Shown here piece by piece: positions 1 to 5,875 of a stretch of 10,842 nucleotides of DNA. The notes beneath the pieces are model-generated. The model was not told the DNA's origin, searched no databases, and saw nothing but the letters and a program-made list of their open reading frames with translations. The position numbers and the translations under genes were made by a program. How positions within the stretch are numbered: the first letter of the stretch is position 1; every line of letters starts with the position of its first letter. The stretch lies in assembly GCA_046302855.1 (NCBI GenBank), contig JBKCHH010000085.1, positions 1 through 10,842 of the forward strand, read 5' to 3'. Source of the DNA: JBKCHH01 sp046302855 (GTDB taxonomy: Bacteria; Pseudomonadota; Alphaproteobacteria; Rickettsiales; UBA8987).

Positions 1-162
1 GATTTTATCTTCACTGAAAACGAATCCTTGTTTAAAGAAGTTAGCAAAACCCTAGAGGGCAAGGCAAATGTTAACCGCTACCTTATCACTTTAAAAGAAA
101 CTAGCGAAATTGACCTATTTGCCAACAAGTTTTCCGTTAAAGTAAAAGAGGCGGTAAAGTAA
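1..162 (+). CDS. C-terminal end of an unidentified protein (5' end outside window)
   Basis: Frame 1 is open from the first base to a TAA at 160-162 and gives 53 residues ending in VKVKEAVK. The composition is mixed and protein-like (charged helix ESLFKEVSKTLEG, then a strand-like stretch NRYLITLKE). It ends 7 bp before the convergent metC stop, as expected for a real gene end. I do not recognise the protein. The alternating pattern 'L..VSKTLEG..NVNRYLITLKETSEIDL' loosely resembles the extreme C-terminal OB-like tail of the DNA polymerase III alpha subunit (DnaE), but this is a weak guess. It is sure only that a coding frame ends here. Confidence 0.65.
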   Translation, partial: DFIFTENESLFKEVSKTLEGKANVNRYLITLKETSEIDLFANKFSVKVKEAVK

Positions 163-169
163 GCATAAT

Positions 170-1357
170 TCATCTAAGCCCCATAAAACCCTGTTCTAAA
201 TCTGCTATTATATCCTTGTAAGATTCTAAACCCAGATATAGGCGGATGATGTTTTTATTTTTATAGTTTTCACCAAAGGTGCGGTAGCTAACATCCACTG
301 GTAGGGCTAGGCTTTTATATCCACCCCAAGATGCTCCAATGCCAAAAACCTTTAATGAATTTACGAATTTATTAACCTGTTTTTCTGAATAATTCTTATC
401 CAAAACTATGCTAAACAGTGGTGCAGCGCCATCAAAATACTTTTGCCACAGCTTATAACTAACAAATTTTTTGTGCGATGGAGCCAAAATTTCTCCCACT
501 TTTTTATGTTTGGCTAGATACTCTAAAACCTTGCTTAAAGTAAGGTTTTGTGCATCTAACCTTGAGGCAAGGGTTCTAATACCACGCAGTGCCAGCCAAG
601 CATCAAAGGCAGAAACGCACACGCCATAGTTTCTTCTAGTTTTTTCAAGAATTTCTGTAGTGGCTTTGTTAGAAATTATCGCACCCATTAAAATATCACT
701 ATGCCCGCCAATATACTTGGTAATTGCCTCAATAACCACATCCACCCCCCATTCTAAGGGTCTAAAATAAACTGGGCTACTAAAGGAATTATCTAAAATG
801 GTGATAATTTTTTTGGATTTTGCAAATTTCGTTATCGCCTCAACATCTTGAATTTCAAAGGTTAATGAACCAGGGCTTTCAAGGAAAATAACCTTAGTAT
901 TTGGCTTTATATAGTTTTTAATATCAGCCCCTACTGTGGGTGGGCAGAAGGTAACTTCAATATTTAGCTTTTTTAGCTCATTTAAAATAAACCTGCGGTT
1001 GGGGCCGTAAATATTATCCACCGCTACTAGGTGGTCTCCCGCTTGCAGAAAAGAAAGTAGCGAAAGGCTAATAGCGTTTAATCCACTTGGGGTAAGAATG
1101 GTGTTATCGCCACCGTGCAGTTCATTTAGAATTTTTATCAAGGCAAAGTGGGTGGGCGTGCCAGCGGTTCCATATGAATGGTCTTGCAATTTTGCCCCTT
1201 TGCTTAAAGGGAAAACAGCGGTGCTTTTTAGCGATTTTTTATAATCCTCAATAGTATCAAATATAAAGGTGGAGCCTGTATAGATGGGCGGGTTTAGCGT
1301 GCCAAAATTATAATCAAATTCTTGCGAAAAATTGGCTAAGCGAGTGCGAATATCCAT
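170..1357 (-). CDS. metC: Cystathionine beta-lyase (PLP-dependent Cys/Met metabolism enzyme)
   Basis: Cytoplasmic PLP enzyme of the Cys/Met metabolism family, which cleaves cystathionine to homocysteine, pyruvate and ammonia in methionine synthesis. The 395-residue product has the family landmarks: SYGTAGTPT (61-69, in the place of the YxRxxNPT loop), LESPGSLTFEIQD (159-171), LDNSF (188-192, PLP-contacting Asp) and TKYIGGHSD (213-221) with the probable Schiff-base Lys214. The GTPT and SPGSLTFE forms point to MetC rather than MetB or MetZ. I start at ATG 1355-1357: an AAGGG lies 9 nt upstream (about 1367-1371), homologues begin about here, and the 31 further in-frame upstream codons cover the promoter region. 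It converges with the gene ending at 162 and diverges from the helicase gene. Substrate choice within this family is hard to settle by eye, so MetC is likely but not certain. Confidence 0.88.
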   Translation of the reverse strand: MDIRTRLANFSQEFDYNFGTLNPPIYTGSTFIFDTIEDYKKSLKSTAVFPLSKGAKLQDHSYGTAGTPTHFALIKILNELHGGDNTILTPSGLNAISLSLLSFLQAGDHLVAVDNIYGPNRRFILNELKKLNIEVTFCPPTVGADIKNYIKPNTKVIFLESPGSLTFEIQDVEAITKFAKSKKIITILDNSFSSPVYFRPLEWGVDVVIEAITKYIGGHSDILMGAIISNKATTEILEKTRRNYGVCVSAFDAWLALRGIRTLASRLDAQNLTLSKVLEYLAKHKKVGEILAPSHKKFVSYKLWQKYFDGAAPLFSIVLDKNYSEKQVNKFVNSLKVFGIGASWGGYKSLALPVDVSYRTFGENYKNKNIIRLYLGLESYKDIIADLEQGFMGLR

Positions 1358-1382
1358 ACCTAATATCCCTTGGTTTTTACCA

Positions 1383-1411
1383 AATATAATCAATAAAATT
1401 GCAAATGTAAG
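1383..1411 (-). promoter_or_regulatory. Probable sigma-70 promoter of metC
   Basis: On the minus strand, CTTACA (1406-1411, 4/6 to TTGACA) and TATATT (1383-1388, 5/6 to TATAAT) are separated by 17 nt. Transcription would start about 18 nt before ATG 1357, leaving room for the AAGGG ribosome-binding site. This supports the shorter metC start. It is a pattern match only. Confidence 0.45.
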
Positions 1412-1422
1412 GAATAATTTGC

Positions 1423-1451
1423 CTGAATAAATTTGCTTATAGGTATACAAT
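1423..1451 (+). promoter_or_regulatory. Possible promoter of the rhlE-type helicase gene
   Basis: TACAAT (1446-1451, 5/6) lies 17 nt after a poor -35 CTGAAT (1423-1428, 3/6). It would give a leader of about 30 nt before ATG 1491. The leader has no clear Shine-Dalgarno. It is back-to-back with the metC promoter in a 133-bp divergent spacer. Confidence 0.3.
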
Positions 1452-1490
1452 AGGTTAAGTAGCGTAAAAAAACATCTAAAACTCCAAACA

Positions 1491-2783
1491 ATGCCTGAAT
1501 TTAAAAAGCTAGCCCTAAACCCAAATATATTAAAATCACTTGAAAGAAAAGGTTATACAAAGCCTACCCCAATTCAATCTCAATCAATCCCCCACATTAT
1601 AGATGGTAAAGATTTGCTGGGGATTGCCCAAACGGGAACGGGCAAAACGGCGGCTTTCTCGCTACCACTGCTTCATAACTTGGCGAAAAATAGCGTTAGG
1701 GTTAGCCCTAATCATATAAGAGCACTGGTTTTAACCCCTACGCGTGAACTTGCCTCGCAAATTGTAGGAAATATCGATACCTATGGCAAAGAGCTTGGCT
1801 TTAAGCACGCTACCGTTTTCGGCGGAGTTGGCGAATATGCTCAAATAAAAAACCTATCCCGTGGCTTAGATATTCTAGTTGCTACACCCGGCAGGCTTTT
1901 AGATTTAACCAATCAAGGCTATGTAAAATATAATCAGTTAGAAATTTTAGTGCTAGATGAGGCAGATAGAATGCTGGACCTAGGCTTTGTTCACGATATA
2001 AAAAAGATTATCGCCAAACTGCCAAAGCAAAGGCAAACCCTTTTCTTTTCCGCCACCATGCCACGCGATATTGCAGACCTTGCCCATTCAATTTTAAAAC
2101 ATCCAGTAAAGGTTGAAATTACTCCGCAAGCCACAACGGTGGAAAAAATTGATCAAAAGGTGTATCTGGTAGATAAGTCTAATAAGCTATTGTTATTAAA
2201 GCATTTATTAACGCTTGGTGAAGTAACTAGAATGCTGGTTTTTTCAAAAACCAAACACGGGGCTAACAAGATTGTTGAGTTTTTAGAAAGGGAAGGGGTT
2301 AAGGTTTCTGCCATTCACGGCAATAAATCGCAAACGGCAAGGGAAAGTGCCTTGCGTGGCTTTCGTTCTGGGCTGGTTAAGGTTTTGGTGGCAACCGATA
2401 TTGCAGCTAGGGGCATTGATGTTCCGGAAATTAGCCATGTAGTAAATTTCGATTTACCGCTAAATGCAGAAAATTATGTTCATAGAATTGGTAGAACCGC
2501 AAGGGCTGGAAAAAGTGGCATAGCCATTACCTTTTGTGATAAGGAAGAAAAGCAACTACTTAGAACGGTTGAACGCACCATTAGGTTTAATATTCCGGTA
2601 GATACTACCCACCCATTCCACGGCGTGGCACCTAGAATTCAAGAGAAAGAAGCTGTTTCACATCGCCACCCACGCGGTGATTTTAATAGAGATTTTAAAG
2701 GTGGTGGTAAAGGAAATCCAGATAGAAGGAATTCCAGAAAACCATTTGGCAAATCTTTTAGCAGTAGAAAAAGAGATAGTTAA
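1491..2783 (+). CDS. rhlE: DEAD-box ATP-dependent RNA helicase, RhlE type
   Basis: ATP-dependent RNA helicase of superfamily 2, with likely roles in ribosome assembly, mRNA decay or cold adaptation. All motifs are present in order in the 430-residue product: Q motif (FKK at 4-6 through PTPIQ at 25-29), Walker A AQTGTGKT (46-53), PTRELA (83-88), TPGRLLD (132-138), DEAD (156-159), SAT (187-189), the helicase C domain with ATDIAARGID (301-310), and motif VI HRIGRTAR (331-338). The tail from about 388 is basic and rich in Arg, Gly, Asn and Ser, as in RhlE-like proteins, and probably binds RNA non-specifically. It lacks the DbpA-type RNA-binding domain. ATG 1491 sits just before the Q motif and no earlier start is needed. 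No good Shine-Dalgarno is seen. RhlE is the best subfamily fit; the DEAD-box assignment itself is certain. Confidence 0.93.
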   Translation: MPEFKKLALNPNILKSLERKGYTKPTPIQSQSIPHIIDGKDLLGIAQTGTGKTAAFSLPLLHNLAKNSVRVSPNHIRALVLTPTRELASQIVGNIDTYGKELGFKHATVFGGVGEYAQIKNLSRGLDILVATPGRLLDLTNQGYVKYNQLEILVLDEADRMLDLGFVHDIKKIIAKLPKQRQTLFFSATMPRDIADLAHSILKHPVKVEITPQATTVEKIDQKVYLVDKSNKLLLLKHLLTLGEVTRMLVFSKTKHGANKIVEFLEREGVKVSAIHGNKSQTARESALRGFRSGLVKVLVATDIAARGIDVPEISHVVNFDLPLNAENYVHRIGRTARAGKSGIAITFCDKEEKQLLRTVERTIRFNIPVDTTHPFHGVAPRIQEKEAVSHRHPRGDFNRDFKGGGKGNPDRRNSRKPFGKSFSSRKRDS

Positions 2784-2789
2784 AAGTTA

Positions 2790-2818
2790 TTGAAATTTTA
2801 ACATTTAGCTAATATATT
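2790..2818 (+). promoter_or_regulatory. Probable sigma-70 promoter for the DUF1640-lipoprotein-uppS run
   Basis: TTGAAA (2790-2795, 5/6) and TATATT (2813-2818, 5/6) are separated by 17 nt, ending 21 nt before ATG 2840. It lies in the 56-bp gap after rhlE, where no terminator hairpin is visible, so read-through from rhlE is also possible. Confidence 0.5.
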
Positions 2819-2839
2819 TCGCATAAATAGTGCTAGTTT

Positions 2840-3166
2840 ATGAAAAATTTTTATAGTGTAGATACATTCCCCACCTATCGCCAACTGGTTGAAACTGGCT
2901 TCAAACCAAAGCAGGCAGAGGTTTTAATTGAAACCTTCCGCCATCTTAATAATGAATTTGCTGCTAATTTAGTTACCAAAGAGCTGTTTGAAGAAAGGAT
3001 GGCTGACCTTGTAAAGCAAATTAATGCCTTATCACATAGAATGGATTCATTCGAACAAAAATTAGAAATATTAAAAAAAGACCTTATAATAAAACTTGGT
3101 GGAATTATATTTGCCTCTATGGCTTTTTTCTCTGTTGCTGTGCCATATATTCAAAAAATTCTATAA
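2840..3166 (+). CDS. DUF1640/CCDC90-like coiled-coil protein with a C-terminal membrane anchor
   Basis: A protein of 108 residues. Residues 8-47 (TFPTYRQLVETGF, KQAEVLIETF, AANLVTKELFE) match the typical start of DUF1640 proteins, where a short 'adaptor' head with a Gly-Phe turn and a Gln-Ala-Glu helix precedes a coiled coil. Residues 48-82 are a heptad-like charged coil (FEERMADLVKQINALSHRM). Residues 84-104 form one hydrophobic segment, so the protein is probably anchored in the inner membrane by its C-terminus. The eukaryotic relatives CCDC90A/MCUR1 and CCDC90B are mitochondrial; the bacterial function is unknown. It is first in a tight run with the lipoprotein gene 20 nt downstream and uppS after it, which suggests, but does not prove, an envelope-related job. 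No strong Shine-Dalgarno is seen before the ATG. Confidence 0.8.
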   Translation: MKNFYSVDTFPTYRQLVETGFKPKQAEVLIETFRHLNNEFAANLVTKELFEERMADLVKQINALSHRMDSFEQKLEILKKDLIIKLGGIIFASMAFFSVAVPYIQKIL

Positions 3167-3186
3167 CCTTAAACCTCTAATAAGTT

Positions 3187-3756
3187 ATGATAAAACTTCT
3201 TCCCCTTTTAGTAATTCTTACCCTTTTTCTTTCCTCTTGTGGAAGGAATATGGATTCAACGGTTTATAGTAGCTCTTCAACTGTGGGTAAGGTGTTGGAG
3301 GGAACGGTTATAAATGCCAGACCCATCACCATTAAAGATTCTGATAAACTTGAAAAAAATGCTCTTGGTGGCTTAGCGGGTGGAGTAGCAGGTGGCGTTG
3401 GTGGTAATGCTATAGGCAAGGGGCATGGAAATACGGCAGCAACTGTTGGCGGGGTGATAGCAGGGGCCGTGCTTGGTGCGGTAGTGCAGGATCAGCTTTC
3501 AACCAGTAAAGGTATGGAATATGTGGTAAGGATTGATAAAAAATATGCCAATTCCATTCCCACCAAAACCAAGAAAAAGCAAATTAAGCTTGGCGACAAT
3601 TCTATTGATGCAGATGTAAAGGATTCAATTTCAGTAGAGGATACCAAAACAGATTTGATTTCTGTAATACAGGGCACTGATATTATTTTTCAAGCAGGGC
3701 AAAGGGTGCTAGTGATATATAATAATGATAGGCCAAGGTTAGCGCCCAACTATTAA
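3187..3756 (+). CDS. SlyB/17-kDa-antigen-like outer-membrane lipoprotein with glycine zipper
   Basis: The 189-residue product starts with a lipoprotein signal peptide: Lys3, a hydrophobic core, then lipobox LSSC with lipidated Cys18. Gly at position +2 is compatible with outer-membrane sorting. Residues 33-45 (VGKVLEGTVINAR) and the Gly/Ala-rich zipper at about 60-100 (GGLAGGVAGGVGGNAIGKG, GGVIAGAVLGAVV) are typical of the SlyB/PcP/Rickettsia 17-kDa family. So is the C-terminal strand part (YVVRID; SVIQGTDIIFQAGQRVLVIY). An extra segment of about 35 residues rich in Lys and Asp (about 121-156) separates these last two blocks, which in SlyB are nearly adjacent. It probably stabilises the outer membrane. 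It lies 20 nt after the DUF1640 gene and 18 nt before uppS, so co-transcription is likely. Confidence 0.85.
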   Translation: MIKLLPLLVILTLFLSSCGRNMDSTVYSSSSTVGKVLEGTVINARPITIKDSDKLEKNALGGLAGGVAGGVGGNAIGKGHGNTAATVGGVIAGAVLGAVVQDQLSTSKGMEYVVRIDKKYANSIPTKTKKKQIKLGDNSIDADVKDSISVEDTKTDLISVIQGTDIIFQAGQRVLVIYNNDRPRLAPNY

Positions 3757-3774
3757 GGGTCTTAGATTTTTTTT

Positions 3775-4425
3775 ATGCACATAGCCATAATAATGGATGG
3801 TAATAGAAGATGGGCGAAGAATAATGGTCTATCTATAAAAGAGGGCTACAAAAAGGGAATGGAGGTAGCAAAGGAAATTATAAAGCTTTGCCCCAAAAAC
3901 AACATTACCCACCTTACCCTATTTGCCTTTTCATCTGAAAACTGGAACAGGCCAAAAGAACAGGTTGATGAGATATTTTCGCTTTTAGTGCAGGGCATTG
4001 ATGCTAATTTGGAAGAATTTATCAGCAAGGGCATAAAAATAGATTTCATTGGCGATTTTTCTAAAATGGATAAAAAATCCATCCAAAAAATAACACAGGC
4101 AAAAGAAGCTAAGGTAAAAGAAATTAAGCTAAATTTAATTGTGGCACTAAGTTATGGTGGCAGGCAAGAAATATTACAAGCCGTGCAGAAATCTTGTCTA
4201 ACAACTGAGGAGGAATTTACCAAAAACCTATATACTGCCAACTATCCAGACCCAGATTTATTAATTAGAACCGGCGGGCAGTATAGAATCTCTAACTTTC
4301 TACTATGGCAAATTGCTTATACCGAACTATTGTTTTTAGAAAAAAACTGGCCCGATTTCAACGCCCAAGATTTCACCAACGCCATTTTAGAATATAAAAA
4401 AAGGGAAAGAAGGTTTGGAGATTAG
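3775..4425 (+). CDS. uppS: Undecaprenyl diphosphate synthase (cis-prenyltransferase), short form
   Basis: Condenses isopentenyl diphosphates onto farnesyl diphosphate to make the C55 lipid carrier for peptidoglycan and O-antigen. The 216-residue product keeps MDGNRRWA (7-14) with the Mg-binding Asp8, FAFSSENWNRP (50-60), ALSYGGR (124-130), and RISNFLLWQIAYTEL with Glu184, followed by WPDF. It starts only six residues before MDGN, whereas most bacterial forms have 10-20 more; an in-frame TAG at 3763-3765 leaves no room for a longer start. Three usually conserved positions differ: Tyr25 where E. coli has His43, and Gln169-Tyr170 where E. coli has Glu198-His199. The start codon follows directly on a run of eight T, with AAGGG 15 nt upstream. 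It is not in the usual frr-uppS-cdsA-dxr cluster but follows a lipoprotein gene. Confidence 0.9.
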   Translation: MHIAIIMDGNRRWAKNNGLSIKEGYKKGMEVAKEIIKLCPKNNITHLTLFAFSSENWNRPKEQVDEIFSLLVQGIDANLEEFISKGIKIDFIGDFSKMDKKSIQKITQAKEAKVKEIKLNLIVALSYGGRQEILQAVQKSCLTTEEEFTKNLYTANYPDPDLLIRTGGQYRISNFLLWQIAYTELLFLEKNWPDFNAQDFTNAILEYKKRERRFGD

Positions 4426-4432
4426 AAAAGAT

Positions 4433-4470
4433 TGTGGGAATTTATTGCCAAATCATTCCACCCATTTTTT
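4433..4470 (+). terminator. Weak rho-independent terminator after uppS
   Basis: An imperfect stem (TGTGGGAAT at 4433-4441 against ATTCCACCCA at 4455-4464, with one mismatch and one bulge) is followed directly by six T (4465-4470), 8 bp after the uppS stop. Position and T-run fit a terminator, but the stem is weak. Confidence 0.4.
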
Positions 4471-4494
4471 AATTCATTTTTAACATTTCCTATC

Positions 4495-4515
4495 TATAAT
4501 GGGTAAAAATAAAGG
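4495..4515 (+). promoter_or_regulatory. Perfect -10 box and Shine-Dalgarno of the 87-aa gene
   Basis: TATAAT (4495-4500) is a perfect -10. No good -35 lies at 16-18 nt; the best is TTCATT at 4473-4478, 3/6. Transcription would start near 4507. AAAGG (4511-4515) lies 6 nt before ATG 4522, one of the better ribosome-binding sites in the window and the reason for choosing that start. Confidence 0.5.
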
Positions 4516-4521
4516 TTTTTT

Positions 4522-4785
4522 ATGGCTGGTCAACCTGCTGGTGTTTTTGCAGATAAAGGAAATAGTAAGGATGTTTTAGCTAGATTAGGTGGTGAAGGAT
4601 TTGATCCTACAAAGAACGGTAATCCTGTTTTTTCTAATGATGATATGGAAGTTATAGGAAAGGCTGGAGAAATGATATTTAATAATTCAGCTGGTCCTGC
4701 TCAAAATGCCATAGTTCCTACAGGTGGATTTAAAAGTATTGGTTTTGATGCAAAAACTGGTAGGGATATAATGGTTACCGCTTAA
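4522..4785 (+). CDS. Unrecognised 87-aa protein with its own promoter
   Basis: I do not recognise this protein. It is Gly/Asn/Asp-rich and lacks Cys, His, Trp and Tyr. It has no signal peptide or membrane segment, so it is probably cytoplasmic and soluble. Reasons to believe it is real: a perfect TATAAT, AAAGG at 6-nt spacing, a complete frame, and marked codon choice. All 14 glycines are GGT or GGA and nearly all alanines GCT or GCA, while neighbouring genes use GGC, GGG and GCC freely. Such bias suggests either high expression or a different origin. The stop TAA (4783-4785) is the first three bases of an 11-bp direct repeat, and a large palindromic block follows. Candidates such as a short stress or storage-associated protein cannot be separated by eye; no function is proposed. 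Confidence 0.7.
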   Translation: MAGQPAGVFADKGNSKDVLARLGGEGFDPTKNGNPVFSNDDMEVIGKAGEMIFNNSAGPAQNAIVPTGGFKSIGFDAKTGRDIMVTA

Positions 4786-4793
4786 TACCAATT
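4783..4793 (+). repeat. Direct repeat TAATACCAATT, copy 1
   Basis: An 11-bp sequence identical to 4878-4888, 95 bp away. It contains the stop codon of the 87-aa gene. The two copies bracket half-repeat A1. They could be a duplication made on insertion, or copies of another short dispersed repeat. A looser, inverted relative is seen at about 5067-5093. Confidence 0.6.
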
Positions 4794-4812
4794 GTTATAA
4801 ATAAGGATACAT

Positions 4813-4867
4813 CGTCATGAGCTGAGGAGCGAAGCGAGGAAGCAATCCATAAACAAGGCAAGGCTTG
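4813..4867 (+). repeat. Half-repeat A1
   Basis: About 55 bp. Its last 26 bp, from GCAATCCATAAAC through GGCTTG, are identical to the reverse complement of A2 (4993-5045), as is an inner GAGGAGCGAAGCGA. The head is altered (CGTCATGAGCTGAGG in place of CGTCATTGCGAGG), so this copy has drifted. Confidence 0.85.
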
Positions 4868-4877
4868 GATTTTAGGA

Positions 4878-4888
4878 TAATACCAATT
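4878..4888 (+). repeat. Direct repeat TAATACCAATT, copy 2
   Basis: Exact 11-bp match to 4783-4793. It lies 10 bp after the end of half-repeat A1. Confidence 0.6.
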
Positions 4889-4918
4889 CTCATTTTTAAA
4901 AGAACAAACAAGGAAAGC

Positions 4919-4974
4919 CGTCATTGCGAGGAGGGCAAAGCCCGACGCGGCAATCCACAAAAATGGTTTTTCTT
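4919..4974 (+). repeat. Half-repeat B1
   Basis: Begins CGTCATTGCGAGGAG, has an inner hairpin GGGC-AAA-GCCC, then GCAATCCACAAAAATGG and TTTTTCTT. The last 25 bp are the exact reverse complement of the start of B2 (5098-5144). With A2 it forms a full-length element (4919-5045, 127 bp) with inverted ends. Confidence 0.85.
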
Positions 4975-4992
4975 GAAAAAACGCCTAAAACG

Positions 4993-5045
4993 CAAGCCTT
5001 GCCTTGTTTATGGATTGCTTTGTCGCTTCGCTCCTCGCAATGACG
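4993..5045 (-). repeat. Half-repeat A2 (inverted copy of A1)
   Basis: Reverse complement begins CGTCATTGCGAGGAGCGAAG and ends AAACAAGGCAAGGCTTG. It has the intact head, so A2 looks closer to the ancestral form than A1. Confidence 0.85.
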
Positions 5046-5097
5046 GTTTTCTTTTAGTTTAGTAATTTAAAATATGGGAATCAGAATAATTATGCTA

Positions 5098-5144
5098 AGA
5101 AAAACCATTTTTGTGGATTGCTTCGCCTCCGCCTCGTAATGAAC
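5098..5144 (-). repeat. Half-repeat B2 (inverted copy of B1)
   Basis: Reverse complement runs from TTCATTACGAGGCGGAGGCG to GCAATCCACAAAAATGG and TTTTTCTT. The head is mutated (TCATTACGAGG). The repeat ends just 2 bp from the stop codon of cinA (5147-5149). Confidence 0.8.
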
Positions 5145-5146
5145 TG

Positions 5147-5875
5147 CTACAGCAACAACAGCCCCTTTATTTCTGGCTCGATTAGGTCTAGCAGATGCTC
5201 ATCGTCACTACGGCACACTATGGCTACGGCAAATTCCTTATCTATTATTTGTGGATAGCTACCAATATCTACCTTTGGGTGTTTTTTGGCGATAATAGTT
5301 AGCCTATCTGCAATTTCATTTTCGGCAATTTTTGCCTCATAGGTTCTAGAAATAATCTTATCGCCACCTTTTATTTTATGAGCTATGGCATCGAACATAG
5401 CGCGCATAATATCTGGCACGCCGGCAAACACAAAAACATTTTCTATATAACAGCCAGGAGCCTTAGTAATAGAATTATCAATTAGCTCTGCCCCTTCTGG
5501 AAAAACTGCCATTCTTTGCCTAGCTTGGTTAAATTCTGCCCCTCTGCCCTTGTAATATTCTTCAAGCAAATCAAATACTTGCGGGCTAGTTTTAAGGTTT
5601 TTGTTGAAGGCCTTGGCAACGGCCTCTATAGTTAAATCATCATGGGTTGAACCAATGCCACCCGTAGTGAAAACAAAATCATACACCTTTCGCACCTCAT
5701 TTAGCCTTTTTACAATTACGCTAATTACATCTGGAATCATTATTACCAGCTCTAAATCTACCCCAAGTTCGGTTAGTTTTTTGGCAATGTAATTAACATT
5801 TTTATCTTGCGTTCTGCCAGATAAGATTTCATTACCAATTACTAAAATACAGGCTTTGGGGCGTGGCTTATTCAT
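5147..5875 (-). CDS. CinA-like molybdopterin-binding (MoaB/Mog fold) domain protein
   Basis: The 242-residue product is a single-domain COG1058 protein, the N-terminal half of CinA. Motifs seen: IGNEILSGRTQDKN (13-26), FTTGGIGSTHDDLT (69-82, the nucleotide/molybdopterin-binding loop) and APGCYIENVFVFAGVP (about 140-156). Full CinA also has a C-terminal nicotinamide-nucleotide amidase domain, absent here; stand-alone forms of this length are common in alphaproteobacteria. CinA-type COG1058 domains can act as ADP-ribose or CoA pyrophosphatases, but the role here is not shown. The start ATG shares one base with the queH stop (TAATG), so translation is probably coupled to queH. The stop lies against half-repeat B2. 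GGIGPTHDD is the commoner form of the loop; here it is GGIGSTHDD. Confidence 0.87.
   Translation of the reverse strand: MNKPRPKACILVIGNEILSGRTQDKNVNYIAKKLTELGVDLELVIMIPDVISVIVKRLNEVRKVYDFVFTTGGIGSTHDDLTIEAVAKAFNKNLKTSPQVFDLLEEYYKGRGAEFNQARQRMAVFPEGAELIDNSITKAPGCYIENVFVFAGVPDIMRAMFDAIAHKIKGGDKIISRTYEAKIAENEIADRLTIIAKKHPKVDIGSYPQIIDKEFAVAIVCRSDDEHLLDLIEPEIKGLLLL

Larger units (their letters stand above)
4786..5146. repeat. Gene-free block of interleaved palindromic half-repeats
   Basis: Some 361 bp between the convergent 87-aa gene and cinA hold no believable gene. Frames through it give the stereotyped nonsense peptides this repeat yields (such as RHCEE and FAPRND). Four copies of a half-repeat with the theme CGTCATTGCGAGG...GCAATCCA lie in the order A1 (+), B1 (+), A2 (-), B2 (-). 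A1 and A2 share one inner sequence, B1 and B2 another. The heads also give an outer (A1/B2) and an inner (B1/A2) mirror pair centred near 4980, so the region is a large imperfect palindrome. It lies between two convergent genes and could help stop transcription from both sides. Confidence 0.85.

Noticed and set aside
1..162. Firm call of dnaE for the partial gene
   Set aside because: Only 53 residues are visible and the resemblance is to a poorly conserved tail with no catalytic motif.
1358..1450. A 31-residue N-terminal extension of metC that looks like a membrane segment
   Set aside because: It covers the metC promoter and Shine-Dalgarno; ATG 1357 has AAGGG at 9 nt, and cytoplasmic PLP enzymes of this family have no such anchor. 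The hydrophobic look comes from AT-rich DNA.
3492..4082. Minus-strand frames of 61-78 codons opposite the lipoprotein and uppS genes
   Set aside because: Antisense shadows of well-supported genes, with no signals of their own.
4775..5062. Two open frames of 61-65 codons, one on each strand, through the repeat block
   Set aside because: They are translations of the palindromic repeats, giving stereotyped peptides (RHCEE, FAPRND) seen wherever this repeat occurs. No ribosome site or family match.
4813..5144. CRISPR array
   Set aside because: Only four copies, two in each orientation, with unequal gaps and inner homology; no regular spacers and no cas genes.
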